From Actinomycetota bacterium (GTDB taxonomy: Bacteria > Actinomycetota > Actinomycetes > Actinomycetales > Microbacteriaceae), in the NCBI GenBank assembly GCA_009704705.1, contig WLDR01000065.1:1-7983 (forward strand): a DNA stretch of 7,983 nucleotides, written 5' to 3'. Position 1 is the stretch's first letter; every line of letters begins with the position of its first letter. The notes beneath the pieces are model-generated. The model did not search any database. It had not been told where the DNA came from and worked only from the letters and a program-made list of their open reading frames with translations. Below are positions 1 through 5,455 of this stretch, piece after piece. The position numbers and the translations under genes are program-made.

Positions 1-181
1 CGACGCCCTTCGCCCAGACGGAGAAGAAATCTTGTCGTTGCGTTGGTTTAGCCGGGATGAGATCCGCGGGTCGCTCGACGACATCGTGTTGCCCGGGCGC
101 ACGTCTATCGCTCGGTCGCTTCTGGAGCATTGGCTTGGTGAACCCATCGACCAAGATGCCGTGTGGATCGGTCAACGCTAG
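1..181 (+). CDS. nudC: NAD(+) diphosphatase NudC, C-terminal fragment (5' end outside window)
   Basis: The frame starting at base 2 is open from the left edge to a TAG at 179-181, giving the last 59 residues. NudC is a Nudix hydrolase that splits NAD(H) into NMN(H) and AMP, and in some bacteria removes NAD caps from RNA. The Nudix box and zinc-binding cysteines lie upstream and cannot be checked. What is visible is the typical tail: RPDGEE, then LRWFSRDEI, which matches the 'W-F-s-R-e-E' strand after the Nudix box, then VLPGRTSIARSLLEHWLG, which resembles the closing 'P-x-x-x-S-I-A-x-x-L-I-x-x-W' segment of this family. The tail after that tryptophan is about 16 residues. The helicase gene starts 12 bases downstream on the same strand, so the two are probably co-transcribed. 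The nudC-uvrD2 pairing also occurs in M. tuberculosis, as I recall it. Assignment rests on the C-terminal motif and synteny only. Confidence 0.78.
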   Translation, partial: DALRPDGEEILSLRWFSRDEIRGSLDDIVLPGRTSIARSLLEHWLGEPIDQDAVWIGQR

Positions 182-193
182 TAATCGCGCGAC

Positions 194-1924
194 ATGAACG
201 ACGACGATTTGGTGAACGACGTGGCTGCCACGCAGCGTGATGGCATCTTGAGTGGGCTCGATGAAGCGCAGCTCGAAGCCGCGCGCGCACTTCGCGGACC
301 GGTCTGCATTCTCGCCGGCGCCGGAACGGGCAAGACGCGGACAATCACGCAACGGATTGCATTTGGCATCAGCACCGGTGCGTACGCTCCGGAGCGCGTC
401 ATGGCACTCACATTCACGACGCGGGCGGCCGGCGAAATGAAGACTCGACTTCGCCAACTGAATGTGGGTGATGTGGCCTCGACAACATTTCACGCGGCGG
501 CGTGGCGTCAGCTTCGGCACTTCTGGCCTCAGGTCATTGGCGGAGACACCCCCGACATCATGAAGGGCAAATCGCAACTCTTGAGCGAGGTGTCACGCAA
601 GGTTGGTTTGCGTGCTGACAAAGGCGTCTTGCGTGACATCGCCGCCGATATTGAGTGGCGCAAGGTTTCGAACTTGACGCTCGAGAATTACGCCGAAGTT
701 GTTTCGCAACGCCCACGCATCGGGGGAGTCTCCACCGAACAGCTCATGTCGGTTCACGCTGAATTCGAGCGAGTGAAGGATGAGCGCCGACTCATCGATT
801 TCGAAGACGTGCTTCTGCTGACCGCAGGTTTGCTCGCCACCGAAGAAGCGGCCTTGATGGAAGTGCGAGAACGCTACCGATTCTTTGTTGTCGACGAATA
901 CCAGGATGTATCGCCCCTGCAACACAATCTTTTGTCGCTGTGGCTCGGTGATCGACGTGATATCTGTGTCGTGGGGGATGCGAGCCAAACGATCTACTCG
1001 TTCACGGGCGCCTCCAGTCGTTACCTGCTCGAATTTCCCTCGACATTCCCTGATGCGCGCGTCGTTCGACTCGAAACGAGTTATCGATCGACAGCTCCCA
1101 TCGTGGGCGTGGCCAATCACATCATGCGCGATCGGGCAGGGGCCATTTCACTGTCAACGACAAAAGTTGCGGGCGACCCGCCCGCAATTCGGGCCTACGC
1201 GGATGACGTCGCCGAAGCGCGAGACGTGGCCAGCAAGATTGTCTCCGAGATGGCGCGTGGAACACAGGCGAAAGACATCGCTGTTCTGTATCGAACCAAT
1301 TCGCAGAGTGCCGTGCTCGAAACGGCCCTTGCCGAACTGGGAGTGAACTACCAGGTGTCGGGTGAGACCCGCTTCTTTGACATGCCCGAAGTGAAGAAGG
1401 CAATCATGTCGCTGCGTGGCGCGTCTGTTTCTGCAACAACCGACCCACTCTTCAAGTCGGTGAGCGACGTCATGCGCTCGCTGGGCTGGACCCTCGAGCC
1501 ACCGGCCGAAACGGGATCCATTCGGTCGCGCTGGGAAGCGTTCAACGCCATTGTTTTACTCGCCGACCAAGCTCCGGAGGGCACGTCACTTCGCGACTTC
1601 TCAAGCGAATTGCTTGCGCGACAGGAGGCACGCCACGAGCCGACAATGGACGCCGTGACTCTCTCGACAATCCATTCCGCCAAAGGCCTCGAATGGGCCA
1701 GCGTCTATGTGGTCGGGCTCGCCGAGGGGTCGCTCCCAATCTGGTACGCCACGAGCGAAGAGGCCATCAATGAGGAACGACGAGTTCTCTATGTCGCCGT
1801 CACGCGCGCTGAGAATCGACTGTCGCTGTCGTGGGCTGCGGGCTCCGGCTCTCACGCCGCGACGCGAGTGCAATCACGTTTTCTTGCAGAGACCGGCATT
1901 GGCAGTCGGGGTGAAACTCGCTAA
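194..1924 (+). CDS. uvrD2: UvrD2-type SF1A ATP-dependent DNA helicase, short form
   Basis: A 576-residue superfamily 1A helicase, expected to unwind DNA 3'-5' using ATP in the cytoplasm during repair or replication. All core motifs are intact: Q-motif region (about 22-30), Walker A AGAGTGKT (41-48), motif Ia ALTFTTRAAGEM (71-82), motif Ic TTFHAAAWRQL (97-107), Walker B VVDEYQD (232-238), motif III VVGDASQTIYSFTGA (259-273), motif IV LETSYRS (293-299), motif V STIHSAKGLEW (491-501) and motif VI RRVLYVAVTRAENRL (529-543). The 2B region between motifs IV and V is short, as in mycobacterial UvrD2. The protein ends about 33 residues after motif VI at the ordinary 'SRFLAE' end of the helicase core, so the HRDC domain and tetracysteine zinc module of M. 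tuberculosis UvrD2 (about 700 residues) are absent. The ATG at 194 has no Shine-Dalgarno site. A GTG at 221 is preceded by GGTGA at 211-215 and is a credible alternative start that removes nine residues. It probably forms an operon with nudC. Confidence 0.93.
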   Translation: MNDDDLVNDVAATQRDGILSGLDEAQLEAARALRGPVCILAGAGTGKTRTITQRIAFGISTGAYAPERVMALTFTTRAAGEMKTRLRQLNVGDVASTTFHAAAWRQLRHFWPQVIGGDTPDIMKGKSQLLSEVSRKVGLRADKGVLRDIAADIEWRKVSNLTLENYAEVVSQRPRIGGVSTEQLMSVHAEFERVKDERRLIDFEDVLLLTAGLLATEEAALMEVRERYRFFVVDEYQDVSPLQHNLLSLWLGDRRDICVVGDASQTIYSFTGASSRYLLEFPSTFPDARVVRLETSYRSTAPIVGVANHIMRDRAGAISLSTTKVAGDPPAIRAYADDVAEARDVASKIVSEMARGTQAKDIAVLYRTNSQSAVLETALAELGVNYQVSGETRFFDMPEVKKAIMSLRGASVSATTDPLFKSVSDVMRSLGWTLEPPAETGSIRSRWEAFNAIVLLADQAPEGTSLRDFSSELLARQEARHEPTMDAVTLSTIHSAKGLEWASVYVVGLAEGSLPIWYATSEEAINEERRVLYVAVTRAENRLSLSWAAGSGSHAATRVQSRFLAETGIGSRGETR

Positions 1925-2660
1925 CCGACTGCGAGACACCGAGATCGCTCGCCCGAATACGTGTTCGTGTGGCGCACCGAAGTGGTTGTTCGCGGTCGAG
2001 CAACATGCGGCTGACCTCCGTAGCAACCGCGCCGCGCAACATCGCGGTTGACGGCGGATGCGGACGATGAACCAACTGGGAGGCGATGGCGACCCAGCTC
2101 GCGTCGGCGTCGCGCTGGTGAAGGTCGAGACAGTGCGCGCACGGTATTCGTCCCGGCACAACAAGCGGCCCAACAGTTGCGCCCTCTTCGTCGAACGTCA
2201 CGAGCAGGTGAGGAATGTCGCGCCGTAACCAGCGCCCCGCCATCTCGCCAGAAACCAGGTAACTCTCAACAATCACGGCGAGGGTTTCCTGCGCGGGGAT
2301 GCCCGTGCCGGCCGGCACGTCAGTATCGTCATGAACGTTCGGCAGAACGTGTCGAATCTCTCCCCGCCCCGGCCCATTGCCTGCGATCGTGACGGCGCAT
2401 GACGCGAGTGCGGGTTCGAGTGTCGAGTCAAGAGCGGGTTCGAGTGCGGCAAGAAAGGCATCGGCATCGTCTCGCGACAGACCACGCTGCCGAGCGAGAG
2501 CGTCATACGTGACCCGACTCAGCCCGTCGAAGAGGGCGGTCAACAATCGTTCATGTGACGGCGATACCACCGTCAAGATCACGACGGGTGCGATGCTTCC
2601 CAGCTGGCATGACGTCGGCGTGCGCCAGACCAGAGGCAGGTGAGGTTTGATTCGTAACAT
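1800..2660 (-). CDS. ThiF/E1-like, TOMM cyclodehydratase-related hypothetical protein
   Basis: A 286-residue protein in the position of M. tuberculosis Rv3196. It resembles the family often annotated as 'bacteriocin biosynthesis cyclodehydratase domain' or 'TOMM leader-peptide-binding protein', which is a diverged ThiF/E1 fold. Visible features are the N-terminal signature WRTPTSCQLG (12-21), a degenerate Rossmann glycine loop AGNGPGRGEI (93-102), the segment PCAHCLDLHQRDAD (173-186) with a CxxC pair (C174, C177), and HPDCQC (250-255) with a second pair (C253, C255). In E1-like proteins two such pairs bind one structural zinc. No YcaO protein or precursor peptide is nearby, so a RiPP role is not supported. 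It follows the DUF2342 gene by 51 bases in the same direction and is probably co-transcribed. The start is chosen by family fit, since no Shine-Dalgarno site precedes it. The last 125 bases lie antisense to uvrD2. Residues after about 256 are low in complexity and look like a non-conserved tail. The cellular function is unknown. Confidence 0.8.
   Translation of the reverse strand: MLRIKPHLPLVWRTPTSCQLGSIAPVVILTVVSPSHERLLTALFDGLSRVTYDALARQRGLSRDDADAFLAALEPALDSTLEPALASCAVTIAGNGPGRGEIRHVLPNVHDDTDVPAGTGIPAQETLAVIVESYLVSGEMAGRWLRRDIPHLLVTFDEEGATVGPLVVPGRIPCAHCLDLHQRDADASWVAIASQLVHRPHPPSTAMLRGAVATEVSRMLLDREQPLRCATRTRIRASDLGVSQSVSEFHPDCQCRSLQENVIALASRRESRSPQPTTATVDSQRA
2400..2447 (-). repeat. Two-copy 24-base in-frame tandem repeat in the ThiF-like gene
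   Basis: Two adjacent 24-base units encode ALEPALDS (residues 72-79) and TLEPALAS (80-87). At the DNA level a perfect 13-base core, GCGGGTTCGAGTG on the plus strand, occurs at 2410-2422 and 2434-2446. It looks like a small in-frame duplication that extends a helix in the poorly conserved part before the glycine loop. Confidence 0.6.
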
Positions 2661-2667
2661 GCGAGGA

Positions 2668-2705
2668 GGATGCGCGATGCCGCCTCACGCTGCGCTTACG
2701 CATCC
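2668..2705. repeat. Inverted repeat in the 51-base gap between the two minus-strand genes
   Basis: GGATGCG (2668-2674) and CGCATCC (2699-2705) are perfect 7-base arms with a 24-base loop. In the minus-strand transcript the stem would lie between the DUF2342 stop and the ThiF-like start, ending seven bases before the ATG. It might affect translation or processing of the second gene. With such a long loop, chance is also possible. Confidence 0.35.
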
Positions 2706-2711
2706 ACAGCT

Positions 2712-4073
2712 CTAGGAATCGTTCGTCGACTCGTTTGGTTCGTCGCGCAACAGGTCTGCGAGTGCTCGGTCGATGTCGTCTTGAATGGGTGCCTCGCCTC
2801 GCGATTGAGCGACGAGTCGTGCGACAAAGGAATCTGGCGCTGAGACGTCGTCGCTCGAGGGCATCGCATCAGGGTGAGACCACAACGCATCGCGCGCCGA
2901 TGCGCCGATGGCCGTTGTGACCGCACGCCACATCGCCGACGCCTCACGAAGACGGCGAGGCCGCAGTTCGAGTCCGACGAGAGCGGCAAATGCCGACTCG
3001 GCCGGGCCTCCGCTGGCGCGGCGCCGGCGCATCGTTTCGGCAAGGGCGTTCGATCGAGGAAGACGACGGGTAGCGTCTTCGGTCACGACGTCGACCCACC
3101 CCTCGATGAGTGCCAGCTGAGTTTCGATGCGCTCGAGTGCACGCTTCTGTTCATCGCTCCTCGGCGGAATCAGTCGCCCGTCAGTGAGGGCGCTGCGCAG
3201 TTCATCGGGGCGCGAGGGGTCGAAGTTTTCCATGAGCGATTCGAGTGGCCCGGCATCGATGTGTATTCCCTGCGCGTACGCAGTAAGTGCCGATTGAAGG
3301 TCGAGAGGCAACCATCGGGCGTGGTGAAAGAGTCGGGCGTGGGCCAATTCGCGAATGGCGATGTAGAGCTGAACCTCTTGCTCCGCAACATCAAGCCCCG
3401 TGCTGAGTGCCGTCACGTTTTGCGGCAGAACTCCGGCTCGACCATCCGGAAGCAGTGCGACGCCGATGTCACCGCCCGACAGCACTTCAGCTGACAGTTG
3501 ACCCACCACGTGACCTAACTGCATTGCAAAGAGCGTGCTACCGACCGATTGCACCATTGCGGATGCGCTGCCGAGCGTCGACTTCATGTCCTCGGGTGTT
3601 TGCGACTCCAGCATCGTTCCCATGGCGCCGCTGATACTCGAGGCCACCGGCTCACTCAATGCGCGCCACACGTCCATCGTGGCTCGCACCCATTCCCGAC
3701 GAGTCAGGAGCATGGGGGGCGCCTGCAGTGCACTGACGTCGGTGACCTCGCTCAGCCACAAGTCCGCGAGATCGAAAGCTTGGTCATAGGCGGCCCGCGT
3801 CGCGTCGGTCACCGAAGCGTCATCACGTCCCGCGGCCGCAACGGCCTGATCGAGCGACAGCTTTGCCGTGGCTTCGACAGACGACGGGTTAGACAGAGCC
3901 GACTGCAACTGGCTCAGCAGTGCACGAAGCGCGGCCGGGTCACTCGGGAGTCCCGCCACGCCAGCGAGTGCCGCGGGATCAATTTCTCCGTTGCCCGCCA
4001 AAAACTGAGCGAAAAGATCCCGAAACTCGTCATCGGGTGTCGGGTCAGAAGAGGAGGGGGACTCGTCGTTCAT
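2712..4073 (-). CDS. DUF2342 / Zincin_2 family protein, degenerate metalloprotease
   Basis: A 453-residue soluble protein of the actinobacterial DUF2342 family, usually labelled 'zinc-dependent metalloprotease' or 'putative hydrolase', and the counterpart of Rv3195. It opens with an acidic linker, then a family-like helical region rich in Asp-Pro-Ala and Leu (about residues 16-65). The centre holds the family landmarks MLLTRREWV (about 121-129) and LPQNVTALSTGLD (216-228), followed by IRELAHARLFHH (240-251). At the place of the zincin HExxH motif this reads RELAH: Glu and the second His remain but the first His is Arg. The later conserved EGWVDVV (324-330) is also present. From memory, F420-linked members of the family carry a full HExxH, so this branch may be non-catalytic. 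No signal peptide or membrane segment is seen. ATG 4073 is preferred over GTG 4082 because GGTGA lies five bases before the ATG and contains that GTG. It is divergent from the PDZ/Lon gene. Confidence 0.87.
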   Translation of the reverse strand: MNDESPSSSDPTPDDEFRDLFAQFLAGNGEIDPAALAGVAGLPSDPAALRALLSQLQSALSNPSSVEATAKLSLDQAVAAAGRDDASVTDATRAAYDQAFDLADLWLSEVTDVSALQAPPMLLTRREWVRATMDVWRALSEPVASSISGAMGTMLESQTPEDMKSTLGSASAMVQSVGSTLFAMQLGHVVGQLSAEVLSGGDIGVALLPDGRAGVLPQNVTALSTGLDVAEQEVQLYIAIRELAHARLFHHARWLPLDLQSALTAYAQGIHIDAGPLESLMENFDPSRPDELRSALTDGRLIPPRSDEQKRALERIETQLALIEGWVDVVTEDATRRLPRSNALAETMRRRRASGGPAESAFAALVGLELRPRRLREASAMWRAVTTAIGASARDALWSHPDAMPSSDDVSAPDSFVARLVAQSRGEAPIQDDIDRALADLLRDEPNESTNDS

Positions 4074-4078
4074 GATGT

Positions 4079-4083
4079 TCACC
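4079..4083 (-). promoter_or_regulatory. Ribosome binding site deciding the DUF2342 start
   Basis: GGTGA on the minus strand lies five bases before ATG 4073-4071 and can pair with the end of 16S rRNA. The upstream in-frame GTG (4082-4080) is part of this motif itself and has no Shine-Dalgarno site of its own, so the ATG is the better start. Confidence 0.5.
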
Positions 4084-4135
4084 GGGCTCTCAGGTCGTAT
4101 TCATTACGGTAGCCGTAGAACACTCAACGATTGCC

Positions 4136-4163
4136 CCTAGGCTCAAGTTTGGCTTGCGCTAGG
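4136..4163. repeat. Imperfect inverted repeat in the divergent region
   Basis: The left arm CCTAGGCTCAAG (4136-4147) faces the right arm CTTGCGCTAGG (4153-4163) across a five-base spacer TTTGG. Ten base pairs form, with one T/C mismatch (4143/4157) and one bulged G. CTAGG also recurs in direct orientation in the two arms, 22 bases apart. It could be an operator for a dimeric regulator or a hairpin in the 5' leader of the PDZ/Lon mRNA. It lies 38 bases before the GTG start. There is no T-run, so it is not a typical intrinsic terminator. Confidence 0.4.
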
Positions 4164-4201
4164 CGCGAACAGAACGAATCCTCACATCGACAGGTAACAA
4201 C

Positions 4202-5395
4202 GTGACGCTCTACACGACGGACAACGACGGGCTCCCCGTGGAACGCCAGCGCCCGAAGGCCACCCCGGCCCAGCGCAAGTGGCGCTGGGGTTCATCCCTC
4301 GTCGCCGCAGCCGTCATTTTGACGGTCGCGCTCACCGCAACACCCGCCCCGTACGTCATCGAACGACCAGGGCCGACCTTCGACACGCTCGGAACCGTGA
4401 GTATCGATGATCCTGACACCGAAAAGAAGCAAAAGGTCTTTCTCATTTCGATCGACGGGGCAACGACGTACCCCACCACGGGCAAGTTGAACTTGCTCAC
4501 CGTATACGTCACGGGTTCTCCTGACTCAATGCTGAGTTGGGGAGACGTCATCGTCTCCTGGTTCGACGAGTCACGGGCCGTCTTGCCGATGGACGCAATC
4601 TTCCCGCCGGATGAAGACTCCGACGAACGCAAAGAGCAAGACACCGCATTGATGGTCAATTCCCAACAAGACGCCATCGCCGCGGCACTCACCCACGAGG
4701 GGTATGACGTTGTGCGCGGCATTACGGTTGCGGGATTCGCCGACGAGAGCCCCGCCAAAGACGTTCTTCGCGTTGACGACATCATTCAAACGGTGAATGG
4801 CATCAGACCGACGTCAGTTCAGCAGCTCCGCGATCTCATCGCCGAGGTCGGCGCCGGAAACGTGATGTCCGCTCAGATTCTGCGTGATGACTCACCAATG
4901 GATGTTCTGCTCACGCCGTATGCGAACGACGAAGGGGATGTCGTTCTCGGTATTGGTGCTGGTGTTGCATTCGATTTTCCTTTCGACGTGACGATCCGCC
5001 TAGACGACGTCGGTGGGCCGAGCGCGGGAATGATGTTCGCGCTGGGCATCATCGACAAGCTCACCCCCGGCGACATCACGAGCGGGCTGAATATTTCGGG
5101 CACCGGCACGATTGACCCCGACGGCAATGTCGGACCCATTGGCGGCATCCGCCAGAAACTTTTTGGCGCGCAGGGGATTGGCTCCCCCTTCTTCTTGGCC
5201 CCGGCCGACAACTGCGACCAAGTCGTGGGGCACATCCCCGATGGCCTGGCTGTGTTTGCGGTGAGCACGCTGGATGAGGCGCTCAACGTGCTCGACTTTC
5301 TGTCGGACCACACCGATGCCACGTCTGCCCTGGCCGCCGCTGAAGAGAATGACATTCGAACCTGCGATGTCGTCGCTGCATCTGCCAGCGAGTAG
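4202..5395 (+). CDS. Membrane-anchored PDZ and Lon (S16) domain serine protease
   Basis: A 397-residue protein of the actinobacterial PDZ/Lon-like family (counterpart of Rv3194c, related to Bacillus YlbL). A short basic cytoplasmic N-terminus leads into one membrane helix (about 31-48), followed by the family motif IERPGPTFDTLG (53-64). A PDZ domain spans roughly 172-232, with its substrate-groove segment around GITVAGFA (173-180) and the VDDIIQTVNG turn (191-200). The Lon catalytic domain covers about 255-370: the serine is S274 in DDVGGPSAGM (268-277) and the lysine is K319 in IGGIRQKLFGA (313-323), so the Ser-Lys dyad is intact. No AAA+ ATPase domain is present, so it should act without ATP on membrane or exported proteins on the outer face. 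A GTG start is used, with AGGT (4192-4195) six bases upstream. Two cysteines, C338 and C388, could form a disulfide outside the cell. It precedes the UPF0182 gene by 60 bases, a pairing I recall from other actinobacteria. Confidence 0.93.
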   Translation: MTLYTTDNDGLPVERQRPKATPAQRKWRWGSSLVAAAVILTVALTATPAPYVIERPGPTFDTLGTVSIDDPDTEKKQKVFLISIDGATTYPTTGKLNLLTVYVTGSPDSMLSWGDVIVSWFDESRAVLPMDAIFPPDEDSDERKEQDTALMVNSQQDAIAAALTHEGYDVVRGITVAGFADESPAKDVLRVDDIIQTVNGIRPTSVQQLRDLIAEVGAGNVMSAQILRDDSPMDVLLTPYANDEGDVVLGIGAGVAFDFPFDVTIRLDDVGGPSAGMMFALGIIDKLTPGDITSGLNISGTGTIDPDGNVGPIGGIRQKLFGAQGIGSPFFLAPADNCDQVVGHIPDGLAVFAVSTLDEALNVLDFLSDHTDATSALAAAEENDIRTCDVVAASASE

Positions 5396-5411
5396 CCCGA
5401 TTGAGTACCCT
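5382..5411 (+). promoter_or_regulatory. Possible promoter for the UPF0182 gene
   Basis: CTGCCA (5382-5387) and TACCCT (5406-5411), separated by 18 bases, resemble a weak housekeeping sigma promoter (four of six and three of six consensus matches, the latter fitting TAnnnT). Transcription would begin near 5418 and leave a leader of about 38 bases. The -35 lies inside the end of the PDZ/Lon gene. Read-through from that gene is equally possible, since no terminator hairpin is visible in 5396-5455. Confidence 0.28.
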
Positions 5412-5455
5412 TAACCCCACGACCACGAACACCAACCGAGAACAGTGAGATCTTT

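Larger units (their letters stand above)
4074..4201. promoter_or_regulatory. Divergent intergenic region, DUF2342 and PDZ/Lon promoters
   Basis: This 128-base gap separates two genes transcribed away from each other, so both promoters should lie here or just inside the coding ends. No convincing paired -35/-10 set is visible. Weak TAnnnT -10 candidates are TAGGCT (4138-4143, plus strand), with TAGAAC (4116-4121) as a poor -35 at 16 bases, and TACCGT (4111-4106, minus strand), which lacks a recognisable -35. The region also holds an imperfect inverted repeat (4136-4163), listed separately. The promoter role is inferred from gene geometry. Confidence 0.45.

Noticed and set aside
593..1120. Open frame of 175 codons on the minus strand over uvrD2
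   Set aside because: Antisense to helicase motifs II to IV, which are intact on the plus strand.
1800..2660. RiPP/TOMM natural product cluster, suggested by the cyclodehydratase-like protein
   Set aside because: No YcaO protein, dehydrogenase, transporter or precursor-like peptide is present, and the neighbours are conserved housekeeping genes. The protein matches the orphan actinobacterial family in this fixed location.
2664..2715. Perfect AGGAGG on the plus strand seven bases before an ATG (2677) that opens a 12-codon frame
   Set aside because: It lies antisense to the minus-strand gene pair, the frame is very short and ends opposite the DUF2342 stop, and no promoter is visible. Chance is more likely.
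2874..3494. Open frame of 206 codons on the plus strand over the DUF2342 gene
   Set aside because: Antisense shadow of a gene with family landmarks; Arg-rich composition without motif.
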